Origin: Candidatus Neomarinimicrobiota bacterium | GTDB taxonomy: Bacteria; Fidelibacterota; Marinisomatia; Marinisomatales; TCS55 | Assembly: GCA_018651745.1 (NCBI GenBank) | Contig: JABIDL010000020.1 | Span: 1 to 64,000 of the forward strand | Direction of reading: 5' to 3' | DNA length: 64,000 nt | In this document: positions 53,979 through 62,664 of the stretch, piece by piece | Position numbering within the stretch: the first letter of the stretch is position 1 | Layout of the letters: every line of letters begins with the position of its first letter | Position numbers and translations under genes: made by a program | The notes under the pieces: generated by a model | Told to the model about the DNA's origin: nothing | Seen by the model: the letters and a program-made list of their open reading frames with translations, nothing else | Database searches by the model: none

Positions 53979-56056
53979 AGTCCAAGACTTCGGGTAAATG
54001 CTTCACTATTTGGCTCTCTTCCGAGAAACTCTCTAACTAGATCCAGCGGATTTTCTGTTCCACCCTTTCCAAGAATCACTTCTCTATAACGTTTCCCTGT
54101 TTCAGGATCCATTATTCCTTTTTCTTCGAAAATAGAAAACATATCCTGCGCAAATACTTTAGACCACATATATCCATAATAAGCGGCACCATAACCATTG
54201 AGATGCCCAAAGGCTGCCTGCATGTGTGTCCCGGCTTGCATCGGATAAAATGTGATTTCGTTTTGAAGCTTATTCACAATTTTCGTTGTTGACATTTCGC
54301 CTGTCGGATCGAATCCGTCATGAAGCGTAAAATCTAGCACACCGTAAAATATTTGCTGAAGCGTTCGAGTCCCAGAATTCACGTTTTTTGCAGCTATCAT
54401 TTTGTTCAACAATTCATCAGGGATCACTTCACCAGTTTCATAATGTTTCGCAAAAAGCGATAAAGATTCTTTCTGCCACACCCAATTCTCTAACATTTGC
54501 GATGGTGCTTCTACAAAATCTCGTGGAACCGATGTTCCTGCATAGCTCATAAGATTCGATTCTGTTAGGACGCCATGCACTAAATGTCCGAATTCATGAA
54601 AGTAAGTTTCTACATTATCATGCGTTAGTAAAGATGGTTGAAATTCGGTTGGTTTTGGGAAATTGCACACCAAAGCAGTCGCAGGTTTTTGATACCCATT
54701 GTCTGTCATTTTTCCCATCGTAACAGAAAATGCGGCTGCATGTCCGTATTTATTTGGTCTCGGAAACATATCGAGATAAAACCTACCTATCAAATCCTTC
54801 GATTCTCGATCGTAAACCTCAAACATTTGTACATCTTCGTGCCAAATTGATGGATGCTCAACTTGTTTAAATCGAACATCAAATAATGTTTGATAAATGG
54901 TAAAAAGTCCTTCTGTTACATTATTGAACTCGAAATACTTGCGAACTTCTTCAGGGTCCAGATCAAATTTTTCCTTCAAGATTTGATTGTAATAAAAGCT
55001 AGCCTCCCACGGCTGAATGACATTCTCGTCTTTTCCGGTACGTTTCGATTTGATCTTCAACATTTCATTCACATCAAGCTGTCCTTTTGGCCGAACTTTC
55101 TTTTTTAAGTCATTTTCAAAATTCCAGACATTCTCTGGGTTCTGCGCCATGCGGTTTTCCGTTCTATACTCCGCATACGAAGCATAACCAAGCACCTGAA
55201 CCAGTTCCCGGCGCTTGCTGATAATATTATCCAAAACAGATAAATTGGAATTTTTCGCACGATTTTTGTATTTGAACTGAAGCTGCTCTCTCGCTTCATC
55301 TGACTCTGAAAATTCCATGAACGGCACATACGATGGATACGGCATATCAATAGCATAACGACCATCATCCAGCAAATGCTCTTTTTGATACGATTCCGGA
55401 AGACCTTTCATTTCCTTTTCCGTTACATAAAGCGTATCCTGAAAATCAGATATATTTTTACTGAATTCCAACCCGAGATCAGACAATTCGTTGAAAATGA
55501 TTTTCACCTTATCTCGTTCTTCCTTCGACAAATCAAAACCGCTTCGCTTGTAATCCAAAATCGTATCATCCAGAAATTTCTTTTTATAGCCTGAGAGACC
55601 TATGGCTTCTGCTGAAGCAGAATACGCCATGACGGCATTGTACAAATCTTCATTGAGCGAAAGATCCGTAATGTATTTTTGAATGGTGCGGCTGGATTCC
55701 AATCCTTCATCTCGAATCAGTTTTTCTGTATGGGTGGATCCCATCAGGTAGCCCGGACTCCATACCGCTTCAATCGCGACATAAATATCATCAATGCTAA
55801 CCATTGTATTTTTGAAATTACGATTTTCATCTGCAACGGCTAGAATCTCGGCTAGAATCATATCAGTTGATTCCAAAGCATAGGTTGTGGCACGCTTAAT
55901 ATGCCCAGGTTTTAAAGCACTAAAATCGTGCACATCATTAAAATCTACTAACAATGGATTATTGATCGGTTTCCGTATTTTTGGATTCTCTTTATTATAC
56001 ATAAAAAGAACGACAGCGATAGAAATAATGCCAATAAAAATAGTATTCTTATTCAT
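53975..56056 (-). CDS. M3-family zinc oligopeptidase (oligopeptidase A / dipeptidyl carboxypeptidase type)
   Basis: A 693-residue thimet-oligopeptidase family enzyme. The zinc motif is HEFGHLVHG, followed by the third ligand Glu in VEAPSQMLENWVW. Family text around it includes ALVCNFPKPTEFQPSLLTHD and the C-terminal MQAAFGHLNGYGAAYYGYMW substrate-binding Tyr region. An N-terminal hydrophobic segment (TIFIGIISIAVVLFMY) suggests a periplasmic, membrane-tethered enzyme cutting short peptides. Length is normal (about 680-700). Confidence 0.93.
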   Translation of the reverse strand: MNKNTIFIGIISIAVVLFMYNKENPKIRKPINNPLLVDFNDVHDFSALKPGHIKRATTYALESTDMILAEILAVADENRNFKNTMVSIDDIYVAIEAVWSPGYLMGSTHTEKLIRDEGLESSRTIQKYITDLSLNEDLYNAVMAYSASAEAIGLSGYKKKFLDDTILDYKRSGFDLSKEERDKVKIIFNELSDLGLEFSKNISDFQDTLYVTEKEMKGLPESYQKEHLLDDGRYAIDMPYPSYVPFMEFSESDEAREQLQFKYKNRAKNSNLSVLDNIISKRRELVQVLGYASYAEYRTENRMAQNPENVWNFENDLKKKVRPKGQLDVNEMLKIKSKRTGKDENVIQPWEASFYYNQILKEKFDLDPEEVRKYFEFNNVTEGLFTIYQTLFDVRFKQVEHPSIWHEDVQMFEVYDRESKDLIGRFYLDMFPRPNKYGHAAAFSVTMGKMTDNGYQKPATALVCNFPKPTEFQPSLLTHDNVETYFHEFGHLVHGVLTESNLMSYAGTSVPRDFVEAPSQMLENWVWQKESLSLFAKHYETGEVIPDELLNKMIAAKNVNSGTRTLQQIFYGVLDFTLHDGFDPTGEMSTTKIVNKLQNEITFYPMQAGTHMQAAFGHLNGYGAAYYGYMWSKVFAQDMFSIFEEKGIMDPETGKRYREVILGKGGTENPLDLVREFLGREPNSEAFTRSLGL

Positions 56057-56077
56057 GAGTTTTCCTTTCGGTCAATA

Positions 56078-56413
56078 TTATAAACTTGATGAAACAATAA
56101 ACACAAATACTGCTGCAATTGAGCAATATGCAATGCAGGATGTAAATCCTTGAAACGATTTCGATGCTTCAAAATCTGCTTCATGCTGTTCCATGTTTGC
56201 ATTCATTAAATATCTTGAATTGTTAATTGATTTCCGGCATTGAAACCTATCCCAATAAAATACTGGGACTTCCCAAACCTTTAATGATCTTAGCCCATGC
56301 TCTTTTACTTTTTCGATCAAGGGCGTTCGGCAAGGGTGGTCTTCAGGATTCTCAACCTGAGCAGAAATTACGGCTAGACCGGAACAGAAAAAAATTAAGA
56401 TTATTTTCACCAT
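56078..56413 (-). CDS. Hypothetical small membrane-associated protein
   Basis: A 111-residue protein with an N-terminal signal-like segment (KIILIFFCSGLAVISAQ) and a C-terminal hydrophobic helix (SCIAYCSIAAVFVFIVSSSL). Cysteines occur at HPC, QC and TSC, a possible disulfide arrangement. It overlaps the next upstream gene by 7 bp (56407-56413), implying co-translation. No family is recognised. Confidence 0.6.
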   Translation of the reverse strand: MVKIILIFFCSGLAVISAQVENPEDHPCRTPLIEKVKEHGLRSLKVWEVPVFYWDRFQCRKSINNSRYLMNANMEQHEADFEASKSFQGFTSCIAYCSIAAVFVFIVSSSL

Positions 56414-57078
56414 CCAAAAATAATCCGCATAGTAATCATAGGCACATTACTTAGATTTAACACAGGACCCGTAACTGTATCCCCCTGAAAAGTCCACTTG
56501 GTTTCGTCATAATAATTTTCCATAAATCCAATTTTCGATTCTAAACTCATCCAAGTAAATAAATGATATCTTAGACCGATAGAACTAGTAAACCCAAACC
56601 ATGTTGTCGTCATTTGATCAGACCGAGATACAATTGAAGAAGGATTTCCGAAATCACTTAATAGATTATCCCACTCTTGGTCTGTTGCATCTGTAGTCAT
56701 TGAAATAGTTCCTGAATTGTACATCGGCGATAAAGTAAAATTAAATTCAATTCTTTTCCATGGACGATAAAATGATTCAATTGAAAATTCTCGATATGTC
56801 AAAGTCCGAGTAAATGGAAACGTATTGATATTTCCAATTTCGAAAGAATTATGCGATGCATATCCCACACGTACATTGGGATAGAATTGATAAGAAACTC
56901 CATATCCGATTAATATATTTTCTGTTACTGAAGTTGGTGTCGGAAAAAGTGAACTGTTTTTAAATCCCGTTAACTCCGGTGAATACAATCCCATTTCTAA
57001 ATGGGCACTGATTTTGGGTTGAGCGGATAAAATTCCGACCATTATAATCCCGAAAACTAGTTTTTCTTTGCCATGCAT
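56407..57078 (-). CDS. Outer-membrane beta-barrel-like protein
   Basis: A 223-residue protein with a signal peptide (LVFGIIMVGILSAQPK) and alternating aromatic strands (ILIGYGVSYQFYPNVRVGYA, RTLTYREFSIESFYRPWKRI, SIGLRYHLFTWMSLESKIGF), ending RIIFGW. It is compatible with a small 8-10-strand outer-membrane barrel. Start codon 57078 is 3 bp from the divergent plus-strand frame (its usual ATG is at 57124), so a bidirectional promoter probably lies near 57080-57120. Confidence 0.7.
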   Translation of the reverse strand: MHGKEKLVFGIIMVGILSAQPKISAHLEMGLYSPELTGFKNSSLFPTPTSVTENILIGYGVSYQFYPNVRVGYASHNSFEIGNINTFPFTRTLTYREFSIESFYRPWKRIEFNFTLSPMYNSGTISMTTDATDQEWDNLLSDFGNPSSIVSRSDQMTTTWFGFTSSIGLRYHLFTWMSLESKIGFMENYYDETKWTFQGDTVTGPVLNLSNVPMITMRIIFGW

Positions 57079-57123
57079 TAGGTGTTGAATTTAATGGCTG
57101 AATTGTTCATAATTAAGGGCAGA

Positions 57124-57924
57124 ATGAAACACTTTTTTTCAATCATACTCACCATTCTTTTATTTTCCTCTTTCGGGAAGCCAAATGACGTCCAGCACGT
57201 TATTGTGATGAATGATGGAAAATCAAAAATTGGACTCATCGATTCAATGGATTACAATACGGTCCACTATTTCGATATCGATGAACAAAAACAAATTTCA
57301 ACCAACATGCAGGAAATCTATTATATTTACGAAGACTTAAATAAATCTTTTTACTTCAGCCCCTCCTTATTTGATCGGTTAGATTACGCAGAAGAACGGG
57401 GCGGTTATGTTATAACAGTCCAAAATGATACCATCTTTTATAATCAAGTCAAATTTAACCGAAATTTGAAAGATCCCCTCGCACTTCTATACTTACGAGA
57501 TGGCGGATTTTCAACGATCCCACTATTAGACCTTCATGCTATCCGCGTCGATAAAACCGTAATAGAACATTCCGTTCGAAAAGGTGCACGAGCAACGAGC
57601 GCTGCATTTCTCATTTCAGTGTATTTTCATCTAAAGGACAGTTTTTCAAATGCAACTAATTATTTGCCAAATTTTGTCCAGACTGAAAATGGTGAACAAT
57701 TTCAATCGATAACATTCATATTCCCGGTAACTACAATGGGTTGGATGATTTATGATCTTATTATCGATAAACGGACAAATTATATCCGCCCATTAGAACG
57801 TGAGAAACAATTTCCACGAAGCATGTTTGTTTTTTCTCTGAAACGGAAAATTAAAGGCGGACTTCGGAATCAGTGGAAGCAAATTTTTCCAAAGAAACAT
57901 ATTCCAAATATACTGGCAAGATAA
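57124..57924 (+). CDS. Hypothetical exported protein, plus strand
   Basis: A 266-residue protein starting MKHFFSIILTILLFSSFGKP (signal peptide). The upstream frame (ATG 57082) adds 14 residues that are unlikely to be coding. The mature part has VIVMNDGKSKIGLIDSMDYN and YVITVQNDTIFYNQVKF, beta-rich repeats of the kind seen in secreted proteins of this lineage (compare KSKIGLI with GSKIQGTL at 8.2 kb). A hydrophobic patch (FIFPVTTMGWMIYDLIIDKR) occurs near 220. The function is unknown. Confidence 0.7.
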   Translation: MKHFFSIILTILLFSSFGKPNDVQHVIVMNDGKSKIGLIDSMDYNTVHYFDIDEQKQISTNMQEIYYIYEDLNKSFYFSPSLFDRLDYAEERGGYVITVQNDTIFYNQVKFNRNLKDPLALLYLRDGGFSTIPLLDLHAIRVDKTVIEHSVRKGARATSAAFLISVYFHLKDSFSNATNYLPNFVQTENGEQFQSITFIFPVTTMGWMIYDLIIDKRTNYIRPLEREKQFPRSMFVFSLKRKIKGGLRNQWKQIFPKKHIPNILAR

Positions 57925-57956
57925 TGACTAACCGCAGGGGTCGCGGTAATAATATT

Positions 57957-58760
57957 TCAATTTTTCAATCTTTTTTTACTTACTTTCGGAACGCCAAATA
58001 ATTTCAAAACCCAGTCGCCTAATGTTGGAGAAATCTGATCTAAGGCCAATAATGGTTTCATTGGTCCCTGATTTACAATAATCTGCGCTTTATTTTTTTT
58101 GATCGCCTTCAAAACTGCTGATGCTACTTTCTCTGCTTTGGATGACCCCAGCAAAAACGGTGGTTTCACACCGGCATCATGGTACATCCCCGCTTCGGAA
58201 ACAAATCCCGGACAAATAACCGAAACATTCACTTTAGTTCCTCTCAAATCCTGCCGAAGCCCATCCGTCCACATAATGACTCCTGCTTTACTGGCGGAGT
58301 AGATATTGTTCAAGGACACACCTTTTTTTCCGGCGAGCGACGCAATATTTACAATATGCCCGCCTCTCTCTTTCATTCTTCCCAAGGTCAACCGAACCAA
58401 TTCCATTGGTGCTTTAAGGTTTAAATCAATTATGGAATCAATATCATCTTTAGCATAATGTTCAAATGTGTTATACTTCTCGATCCCTGCATTATTTATG
58501 AGAATATCGATCTCGCCTGCTGTTTCGCGAACGGTTTCAATGAGAGCTTCAAACGTGGAAGTGTCCGCCAAATTCCACGGAATCGAATAACACGTTCCTC
58601 CTGTATTTTGAATCATTTTTTCGGTCTTTATGAGCCCACCTTCTGATCTTGCCACTCCAACAATTATTGCCCCTTCTTTGGCGAGCACCGAAGAAATTAA
58701 CGGACCAATTCCGCGAGAGTTTCCCGTTATAAGTGCAATTTTTCCATTAAGATTATTCAT
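57957..58760 (-). CDS. Short-chain dehydrogenase/reductase
   Basis: A 267-residue SDR starting MNNLNGKIALITGNSRGIGP. The NAD(P)-binding motif is TGNSRGIG, NNAG occurs in LINNAGIEKY, and the active site is Ser...Y-x-x-x-K (IASLAGKKG, then NIYSASKAG). The last 40 residues are hydrophobic (LALDQISPTLGDWVLKLFGV), as in membrane-associated SDRs. The start ATG overlaps the stop of the M28 peptidase gene (ATGA), so expression is coupled. The substrate is unknown. Confidence 0.9.
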   Translation of the reverse strand: MNNLNGKIALITGNSRGIGPLISSVLAKEGAIIVGVARSEGGLIKTEKMIQNTGGTCYSIPWNLADTSTFEALIETVRETAGEIDILINNAGIEKYNTFEHYAKDDIDSIIDLNLKAPMELVRLTLGRMKERGGHIVNIASLAGKKGVSLNNIYSASKAGVIMWTDGLRQDLRGTKVNVSVICPGFVSEAGMYHDAGVKPPFLLGSSKAEKVASAVLKAIKKNKAQIIVNQGPMKPLLALDQISPTLGDWVLKLFGVPKVSKKRLKN

Positions 58761-60118
58761 TCTTTTTTTACCCTTGGGAGCCTTTCCGGCATATCCGCAA
58801 CTATAAATGCGAGAACCGCCATCGCCGCTTTGCATTTGTTCACTTCTTGAGGATCAAGTTTATCCATCATATCTGCATTGGTATGATGAAACCAAAAATA
58901 TTTTGATCCTTCAACATGCAACCCAGCTTGAGGGACACCAAATGGTTTCATCGGACCAATATCAGCACCGCCGCCGCCAACTTTTATTGTCCCGGCACCG
59001 ATAGGTTCAAGTAGTGTGCCAATCTCACGTATGATTTCCAACGCTTTTGGCGAACCAGTAAATCCAAATCCTTCCGGAGCGAAAACTCCACCATCAGATT
59101 CTACCGCTAATATATGATTTGGTAATTCATCTAAATGCGCATCACGGTAAGCTTTCCCACCACCCAAACCGTTTTCCTCATTGGTCCACAGAACACAGCG
59201 GATGGTTCGTTTGGGTTTGAGCCCGAGAGATTGAATTACATTTAGAGCATCCCACGCTACCATGCAGCCGCCCGCGTCATCCATCGCGCCCTGACCAACG
59301 TCCCAGGAATCTATGTGTCCCCCTATGACCACAATTTCTTCCGGTTTTTCTGATCCCCGGATTTCAGCAATCACATTCCGGGATTTAGCATCAGGAAACA
59401 TTTTTGCAGACATCTTTAGCTTCACCACAATTTTCTGTCCGCGGTCTTGCATACGCTGAAGCATCATCGCATCTTCCACTGTGATGGCAGCGTGCGGAAT
59501 TTTTCGAACACCATCTTCATATTTCATTACACCGGTGTGTGGCGTATCCATGGAATAAGGTCCAACTGATCGAATCAAACTTGCTACAGCACCTACTTTG
59601 GCTGCCTCAGAAGCACCGCTATATCGATACTGCACCGTTTTTCCGTAACTGGTAAATTCCGCATTAAATAATACAATTTTCCCTTTGGCTTCTGCTTTTC
59701 TCTCTTCGAGCTCGTTAAAATCTTTTACAACCAAAACTTCCGCACAAATACCGGTCCTTGGTGTAGATATGCTACCGCCGAGACCTAACATATTTAAGTT
59801 TTTCCGATGTGGTACCATGAGTTCAGCAGATTCTTCTCCTCGGACCCAATGGGGAACCAATACCCCTTCAGCATGAACATTATCCAGATTGTCATTCTTC
59901 ATCTCATTTAAAATCCAGTCAATGGCGTCCTCAAGATTTTTGCTTCCGCTGAAGCGAGGACCGAACGTATCGCACAATTCGGAAAGACGATCGTATGTGG
60001 CGCTATCCTTCAAGGAAGCTTTGATAATGGCATTCGTTGTTGCCGAATAATCAGAAACAGTTTGGGCAAAGAGAGTATGGCAAACAAATACAGTGTAAAC
60101 AATTCGAGTTAATTTCAT
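58757..60118 (-). CDS. M28 (M20-like) zinc carboxypeptidase, plasma glutamate carboxypeptidase type
   Basis: A 453-residue exported metallopeptidase. A signal peptide (IVYTVFVCHTLFAQ) is followed by a protease-associated (PA) insert and a catalytic domain with zinc ligands H and D in VIGGHIDSWDVGQGAMDDAG, the Glu pair in WTNEENGLGG, and AVESDGG and HHTNADMMDKLD. This is the CPQ/PGCP family that cleaves unsubstituted dipeptides. It stops with TGA, showing TGA is a normal stop here. Confidence 0.9.
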   Translation of the reverse strand: MKLTRIVYTVFVCHTLFAQTVSDYSATTNAIIKASLKDSATYDRLSELCDTFGPRFSGSKNLEDAIDWILNEMKNDNLDNVHAEGVLVPHWVRGEESAELMVPHRKNLNMLGLGGSISTPRTGICAEVLVVKDFNELEERKAEAKGKIVLFNAEFTSYGKTVQYRYSGASEAAKVGAVASLIRSVGPYSMDTPHTGVMKYEDGVRKIPHAAITVEDAMMLQRMQDRGQKIVVKLKMSAKMFPDAKSRNVIAEIRGSEKPEEIVVIGGHIDSWDVGQGAMDDAGGCMVAWDALNVIQSLGLKPKRTIRCVLWTNEENGLGGGKAYRDAHLDELPNHILAVESDGGVFAPEGFGFTGSPKALEIIREIGTLLEPIGAGTIKVGGGGADIGPMKPFGVPQAGLHVEGSKYFWFHHTNADMMDKLDPQEVNKCKAAMAVLAFIVADMPERLPRVKKE

Positions 60119-60192
60119 ATTAGATGATCCTTAATTTTAATTACAATATGCAAAATGAATTGCAAATTTATAATCGTTTTTTGTATATAAAA

Positions 60193-60513
60193 TCAGTTGA
60201 ACCAAACTCCCATTCCACCTGCCCTGAGCGCTTTTCCTAGCATGGTTTCAATTTCTTCTGCATCTTTCCGCGTTGGAATAGGATTATATTTTTCGTATAG
60301 ATCTTTCCGGAGTTTGAGCCCAAACCGTTTTGCAAACGTATTAGATTTGTATCCTTCTTTGTGTTGTTCAAATCTTATCTCCGGTTTTCGCGTAGATTGC
60401 CCAACATAAACGCAATTGTTTCCTTTTATATATTTTGGGTTTTTGTTTCTGAATTTTTTTAAATCTGCAACAAGACGGTCAAGTTCAATGACATAAACGT
60501 AATAGCGTTTCAT
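60193..60513 (-). CDS. GIY-YIG-like nuclease domain protein (no tRNA nearby)
   Basis: A 106-residue protein, MKRYYVYVIELDRLVADLKK, then NCVYVGQSTRKPEIRFEQH and the C-terminal GGMGVWFN. The YVYVIEL...CVYVGQS arrangement is a variant GIY-YIG motif with an insertion of about 20 residues; the Arg is in IRFEQH. Unlike the other two GIY-YIG ORFs it has no tRNA fragment nearby and lies 8 bp downstream of a pyridoxamine-phosphate-oxidase-like gene. Confidence 0.72.
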   Translation of the reverse strand: MKRYYVYVIELDRLVADLKKFRNKNPKYIKGNNCVYVGQSTRKPEIRFEQHKEGYKSNTFAKRFGLKLRKDLYEKYNPIPTRKDAEEIETMLGKALRAGGMGVWFN

Positions 60514-60521
60514 TTTAGTAT

Positions 60522-61148
60522 TTACTTTTTCGTATCGATAACAGGTTGGAAAGTTTTTTTGATTTCTTCTGCAGTTTTAAGATCTACCTTGTTATTTCTT
60601 TCTTTTAATTTTTCGATCAGAATTTTTCTTTTATTTACACTCATATTTTGTCCAAATTTGAATTTACAATCAATTTTTCCCGGAGCAATTTTGAAAATAA
60701 TTACTTCTTCTAAAGCCTGTTTATATAGGGAATCTTTGGTTGTTATTTCCTTATAGTTCCCTTCAGGTTGATATTTTTCCATCAATCCTTGTAACATCAT
60801 TGCTTTTTGTTCCAAATCATTTACTACATTTCCTTTTCCGATTATATAAACAGATTTGAAAAATACTGTTGCTGGGCAGGCATAATCTTTTGCGATCCAA
60901 TAAGATGGAATCATGGAGTACATTTCTACCATACTAAAAGTCACTTTAGGATTTGTTTGAAATACATCAAATTTGTCACCTTCGTCTGCTCCGTGAAAAT
61001 AAATGCAATTATTCTGAAGAATAAAATTTAACGGAATTACACGAGGGTATTCTTTTGGATCAACCATACCAAGATACCCAACAATACAATTGTTCGCTAT
61101 TGAAATCAGTTCATTAGCATGATTTGGGATAAATTCAGACCGTCTCAT
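60522..61148 (-). CDS. Pyridoxamine 5'-phosphate oxidase-like (FMN-binding, NimA-type) protein
   Basis: A 208-residue FMN-split-barrel protein: NNCIVGYLGMVDPKEYPRVI, then LNFILQNNCIYFHGADEGDK (phosphate-binding Lys) and WIAKDYACPATVFFKSVYII. The last 60 residues are an extra helical, Lys-rich extension (NKRKILIEKLKERNNKVDLK). The family contains nitroimidazole reductases and flavin-binding proteins of unknown reaction. It lies upstream of a GIY-YIG-like ORF with 8 bp between them. Confidence 0.82.
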   Translation of the reverse strand: MRRSEFIPNHANELISIANNCIVGYLGMVDPKEYPRVIPLNFILQNNCIYFHGADEGDKFDVFQTNPKVTFSMVEMYSMIPSYWIAKDYACPATVFFKSVYIIGKGNVVNDLEQKAMMLQGLMEKYQPEGNYKEITTKDSLYKQALEEVIIFKIAPGKIDCKFKFGQNMSVNKRKILIEKLKERNNKVDLKTAEEIKKTFQPVIDTKK

Positions 61149-61207
61149 TTGTTAGTTATTCTTACTAAAATTTAACGATAGCATTTGAACTTTTTATCCA
61201 AAACATA

Positions 61208-61233
61208 AAACCCTGCAAATTTGCAGGGTTTAA
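61208..61233. terminator. Terminator-like hairpin between GIY-YIG element and oxidase gene
   Basis: AAACCCTGCAAA / TTTGCAGGGTTT is a perfect 12-bp dyad flanked by A and T, so it could stop transcription from either strand, chiefly the minus-strand tRNA-Gly/GIY-YIG unit. Confidence 0.65.
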
Positions 61234-61239
61234 GTGGGT

Positions 61240-61276
61240 GAGCGAGAGATCCCGACTTAGTCGGGACGACATCCAC
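61240..61276 (-). repeat. Truncated tRNA-Gly 3' copy with TCCCG hairpin
   Basis: On the minus strand the end of the GIY-YIG ORF runs GTGGATGTCG-type text into TCCCGACTAAGTCGGGA and then TCTCTCGCTCA, the tRNA-Gly 3' acceptor strand. Boundaries are accurate to about 1 nt. The ORF's last codons (SGCRPD) and TAA lie inside it. Confidence 0.75.
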
Positions 61277-61517
61277 TTTGCTTAATCAGTTTCTCAGTCA
61301 TTATTCTGCTTTTCCACCCTTTGAATTCCATTTCACGTTTTACAGCTTCACTTTTTGTAGCAAAAGTTTCATCATATTTCAATTCCCACGGAATTCCCAC
61401 TTTTGTAAATGGGTTTATACCGGAGTTATGCCGCTTTAATCTTTTCTTTAAATCTTTGCAATGACCGTAATAATATCGATCCCTGCTATCTGAAAATAAA
61501 ATATAAGCGTAATACAT
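61257..61517 (-). CDS. GIY-YIG nuclease domain protein, tRNA-Gly associated
   Basis: An 86-residue single-domain protein: YYAYILFSDSRDRYYYGHCK, conserved Arg in KKRLKRHNSGINPFT, and ATKSEAVKREMEFKGWKS with the catalytic Glu. The last residues SGCRPD and the stop are encoded by tRNA-Gly-derived sequence, so the ORF fuses into a tRNA fragment at its 3' end, and another fragment lies just upstream. It is clearly distinct from the tRNA-Ser-associated ORF in sequence, yet has the same hairpin context. Confidence 0.8.
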   Translation of the reverse strand: MYYAYILFSDSRDRYYYGHCKDLKKRLKRHNSGINPFTKVGIPWELKYDETFATKSEAVKREMEFKGWKSRIMTEKLIKQSGCRPD

Positions 61518-61524
61518 AAATTTT

Positions 61525-61580
61525 GAGCGAGAGATCCCGACTTAGTCGGGACGACATCCACGTTGGCAACGTGGTGCTCT
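61525..61580 (-). repeat. Partial tRNA-Gly copy with TCCCG hairpin replacing the T arm
   Basis: Read on the minus strand, AGAGCACCACGTTGCCAACG and the anticodon arm of tRNA-Gly are copied up to the variable loop. The T arm is replaced by TCCCGACTAAGTCGGGA (61551-61535), followed by the 3' acceptor strand (CTCTCGC). The 5' acceptor strand is missing. Confidence 0.85.
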
Positions 61581-61594
61581 CCTAATATTATTTG

Positions 61595-61667
61595 AGCGAG
61601 AGACGAGATTCGAACTCGCGACATCCACGTTGGCAACGTGGTGCTCTACCAGCTGAGCTACTCTCGC
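61595..61667 (-). tRNA. tRNA-Gly (GCC)
   Basis: Acceptor GCGAGAG/CTCTCGC, D arm AGCTCAGCTGGTAGAGC, anticodon stem CCACG/CGTGG with loop TTGCCAA (anticodon GCC), T arm GCGAG-TTCGAAT-CTCGT. Discriminator U. Partial copies follow downstream. Confidence 0.94.
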
Positions 61668-61715
61668 AATATTGTCAAAATATTCTGACTGAATTTATTC
61701 GAAAACTAAAACCTG

Positions 61716-62162
61716 TCAAACAGGTTTTGGGTAGAATTCCAACAATCTTGAGGGGCGATTCATGACCCATAAACAAAAACCTAATAATATGAAATCTTGA
61801 AAAAGTGTTGAAAAACCTAAAGAACGTCCGGTTTCGGTTACCTTAAAACAACCACAGGAAATATCAATCCCGCGCCCGAGTGCTTGACTTATAGAGACTA
61901 TAAACATAATCAGCATCGCAGTGATGAGTAAATTTGCACCGTCCACCAAAATTCCTGTTATCAGGAGAACTCCGGCAAGTAACTCAACCCACGGTAAAAA
62001 TATTGCCATGGTATTTTCAAGTCCAAAGGGAACCAATTGATAGTTGGCAATGGCACGTGCAAATAAATCAGGATGTGCAATTTTATCTAAACTGGCATAT
62101 ACAAAAAATCCACCTAAAATCCATCTTGCCAGAACCGGTCCATATGTTTTAAGCCGATCCAT
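61716..62162 (-). CDS. MauE/DoxX-like membrane protein
   Basis: A 148-residue protein with four hydrophobic helices. It begins MDRLKTYGPVLARWILGGFF, with LPWVELLAGVLLITGILVDG typical of the DoxX/MauE superfamily, and the segment GIDISCGCFK holds a Cys-Gly-Cys pair. MauE proteins are required for disulfide formation in methylamine dehydrogenase; relatives supply redox equivalents through the membrane. Its start overlaps the rhodanese gene stop (62162). The gene order Sec-lipoprotein, rhodanese, MauE suggests a periplasmic thiol/sulfur relay (inference). Confidence 0.8.
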   Translation of the reverse strand: MDRLKTYGPVLARWILGGFFVYASLDKIAHPDLFARAIANYQLVPFGLENTMAIFLPWVELLAGVLLITGILVDGANLLITAMLIMFIVSISQALGRGIDISCGCFKVTETGRSLGFSTLFQDFILLGFCLWVMNRPSRLLEFYPKPV

Positions 62163-62656
62163 TATTGTGAACTTTCAGTCGGATAACCGGCTTCATCCCA
62201 TGACAGCCAACCTCCCTTAAATACATACAGTTGAGTGAATTCGGAAAGCTGCATATCGTAGGCAAGATCCTCGCTAGATCCACAATCATCATCGCTGCAG
62301 TAAATTACAATCGGTTTTTCTTTTCCCTGAATTGAATCAATTCTAAATAAGAGTTCCATGAAATTATCGCTCACAATGGCCCCCTTAATACGTCCTTCTT
62401 TCCAATATTCTACACCTCGAGCATCTACGAATAGAATTCCTTCATCATGTAAAATTTTGGCTTGGGACAGAGAAATACCGGTCAAAATTGGTTCTTCAAT
62501 ATTTTCTACCTCGAGCAAAATCTCTTTCGTTACAGTCAACTCTTCAGCAATAAAGGGAATTGAATCTGAACGAATTGCATTTGAAATAAACCCCAAAATG
62601 ATGGTAGTGATAACAATTAATAATGACTGGTGTATTGGTGAATGTATTGGAATCAT
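62162..62656 (-). CDS. Membrane-anchored rhodanese-like protein
   Basis: A 164-residue protein starting MIPIHSPIHQSLLIVITTII (N-terminal anchor). The rhodanese domain (about 65-160) has FVDARGVEYWKEGRIKGAI and the active-site Cys in VIYCSDDDCGSS, a loop lacking the usual +1..+6 basic pattern. It is therefore probably a periplasmic sulfur carrier. The frame is open to 62704, but that part overlaps the upstream gene, so ATG 62656 was chosen. It is 8 bp downstream of the selenocysteine-containing gene and coupled to MauE. Confidence 0.82.
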   Translation of the reverse strand: MIPIHSPIHQSLLIVITTIILGFISNAIRSDSIPFIAEELTVTKEILLEVENIEEPILTGISLSQAKILHDEGILFVDARGVEYWKEGRIKGAIVSDNFMELLFRIDSIQGKEKPIVIYCSDDDCGSSEDLAYDMQLSEFTQLYVFKGGWLSWDEAGYPTESSQ

Positions 62657-62664
62657 TGAAGCCT

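Noticed and set aside
57925-57956. Hairpin ACCGC...GCGGT between convergent genes as a terminator
   Set aside because: Stem is short and no T-run follows on either strand.
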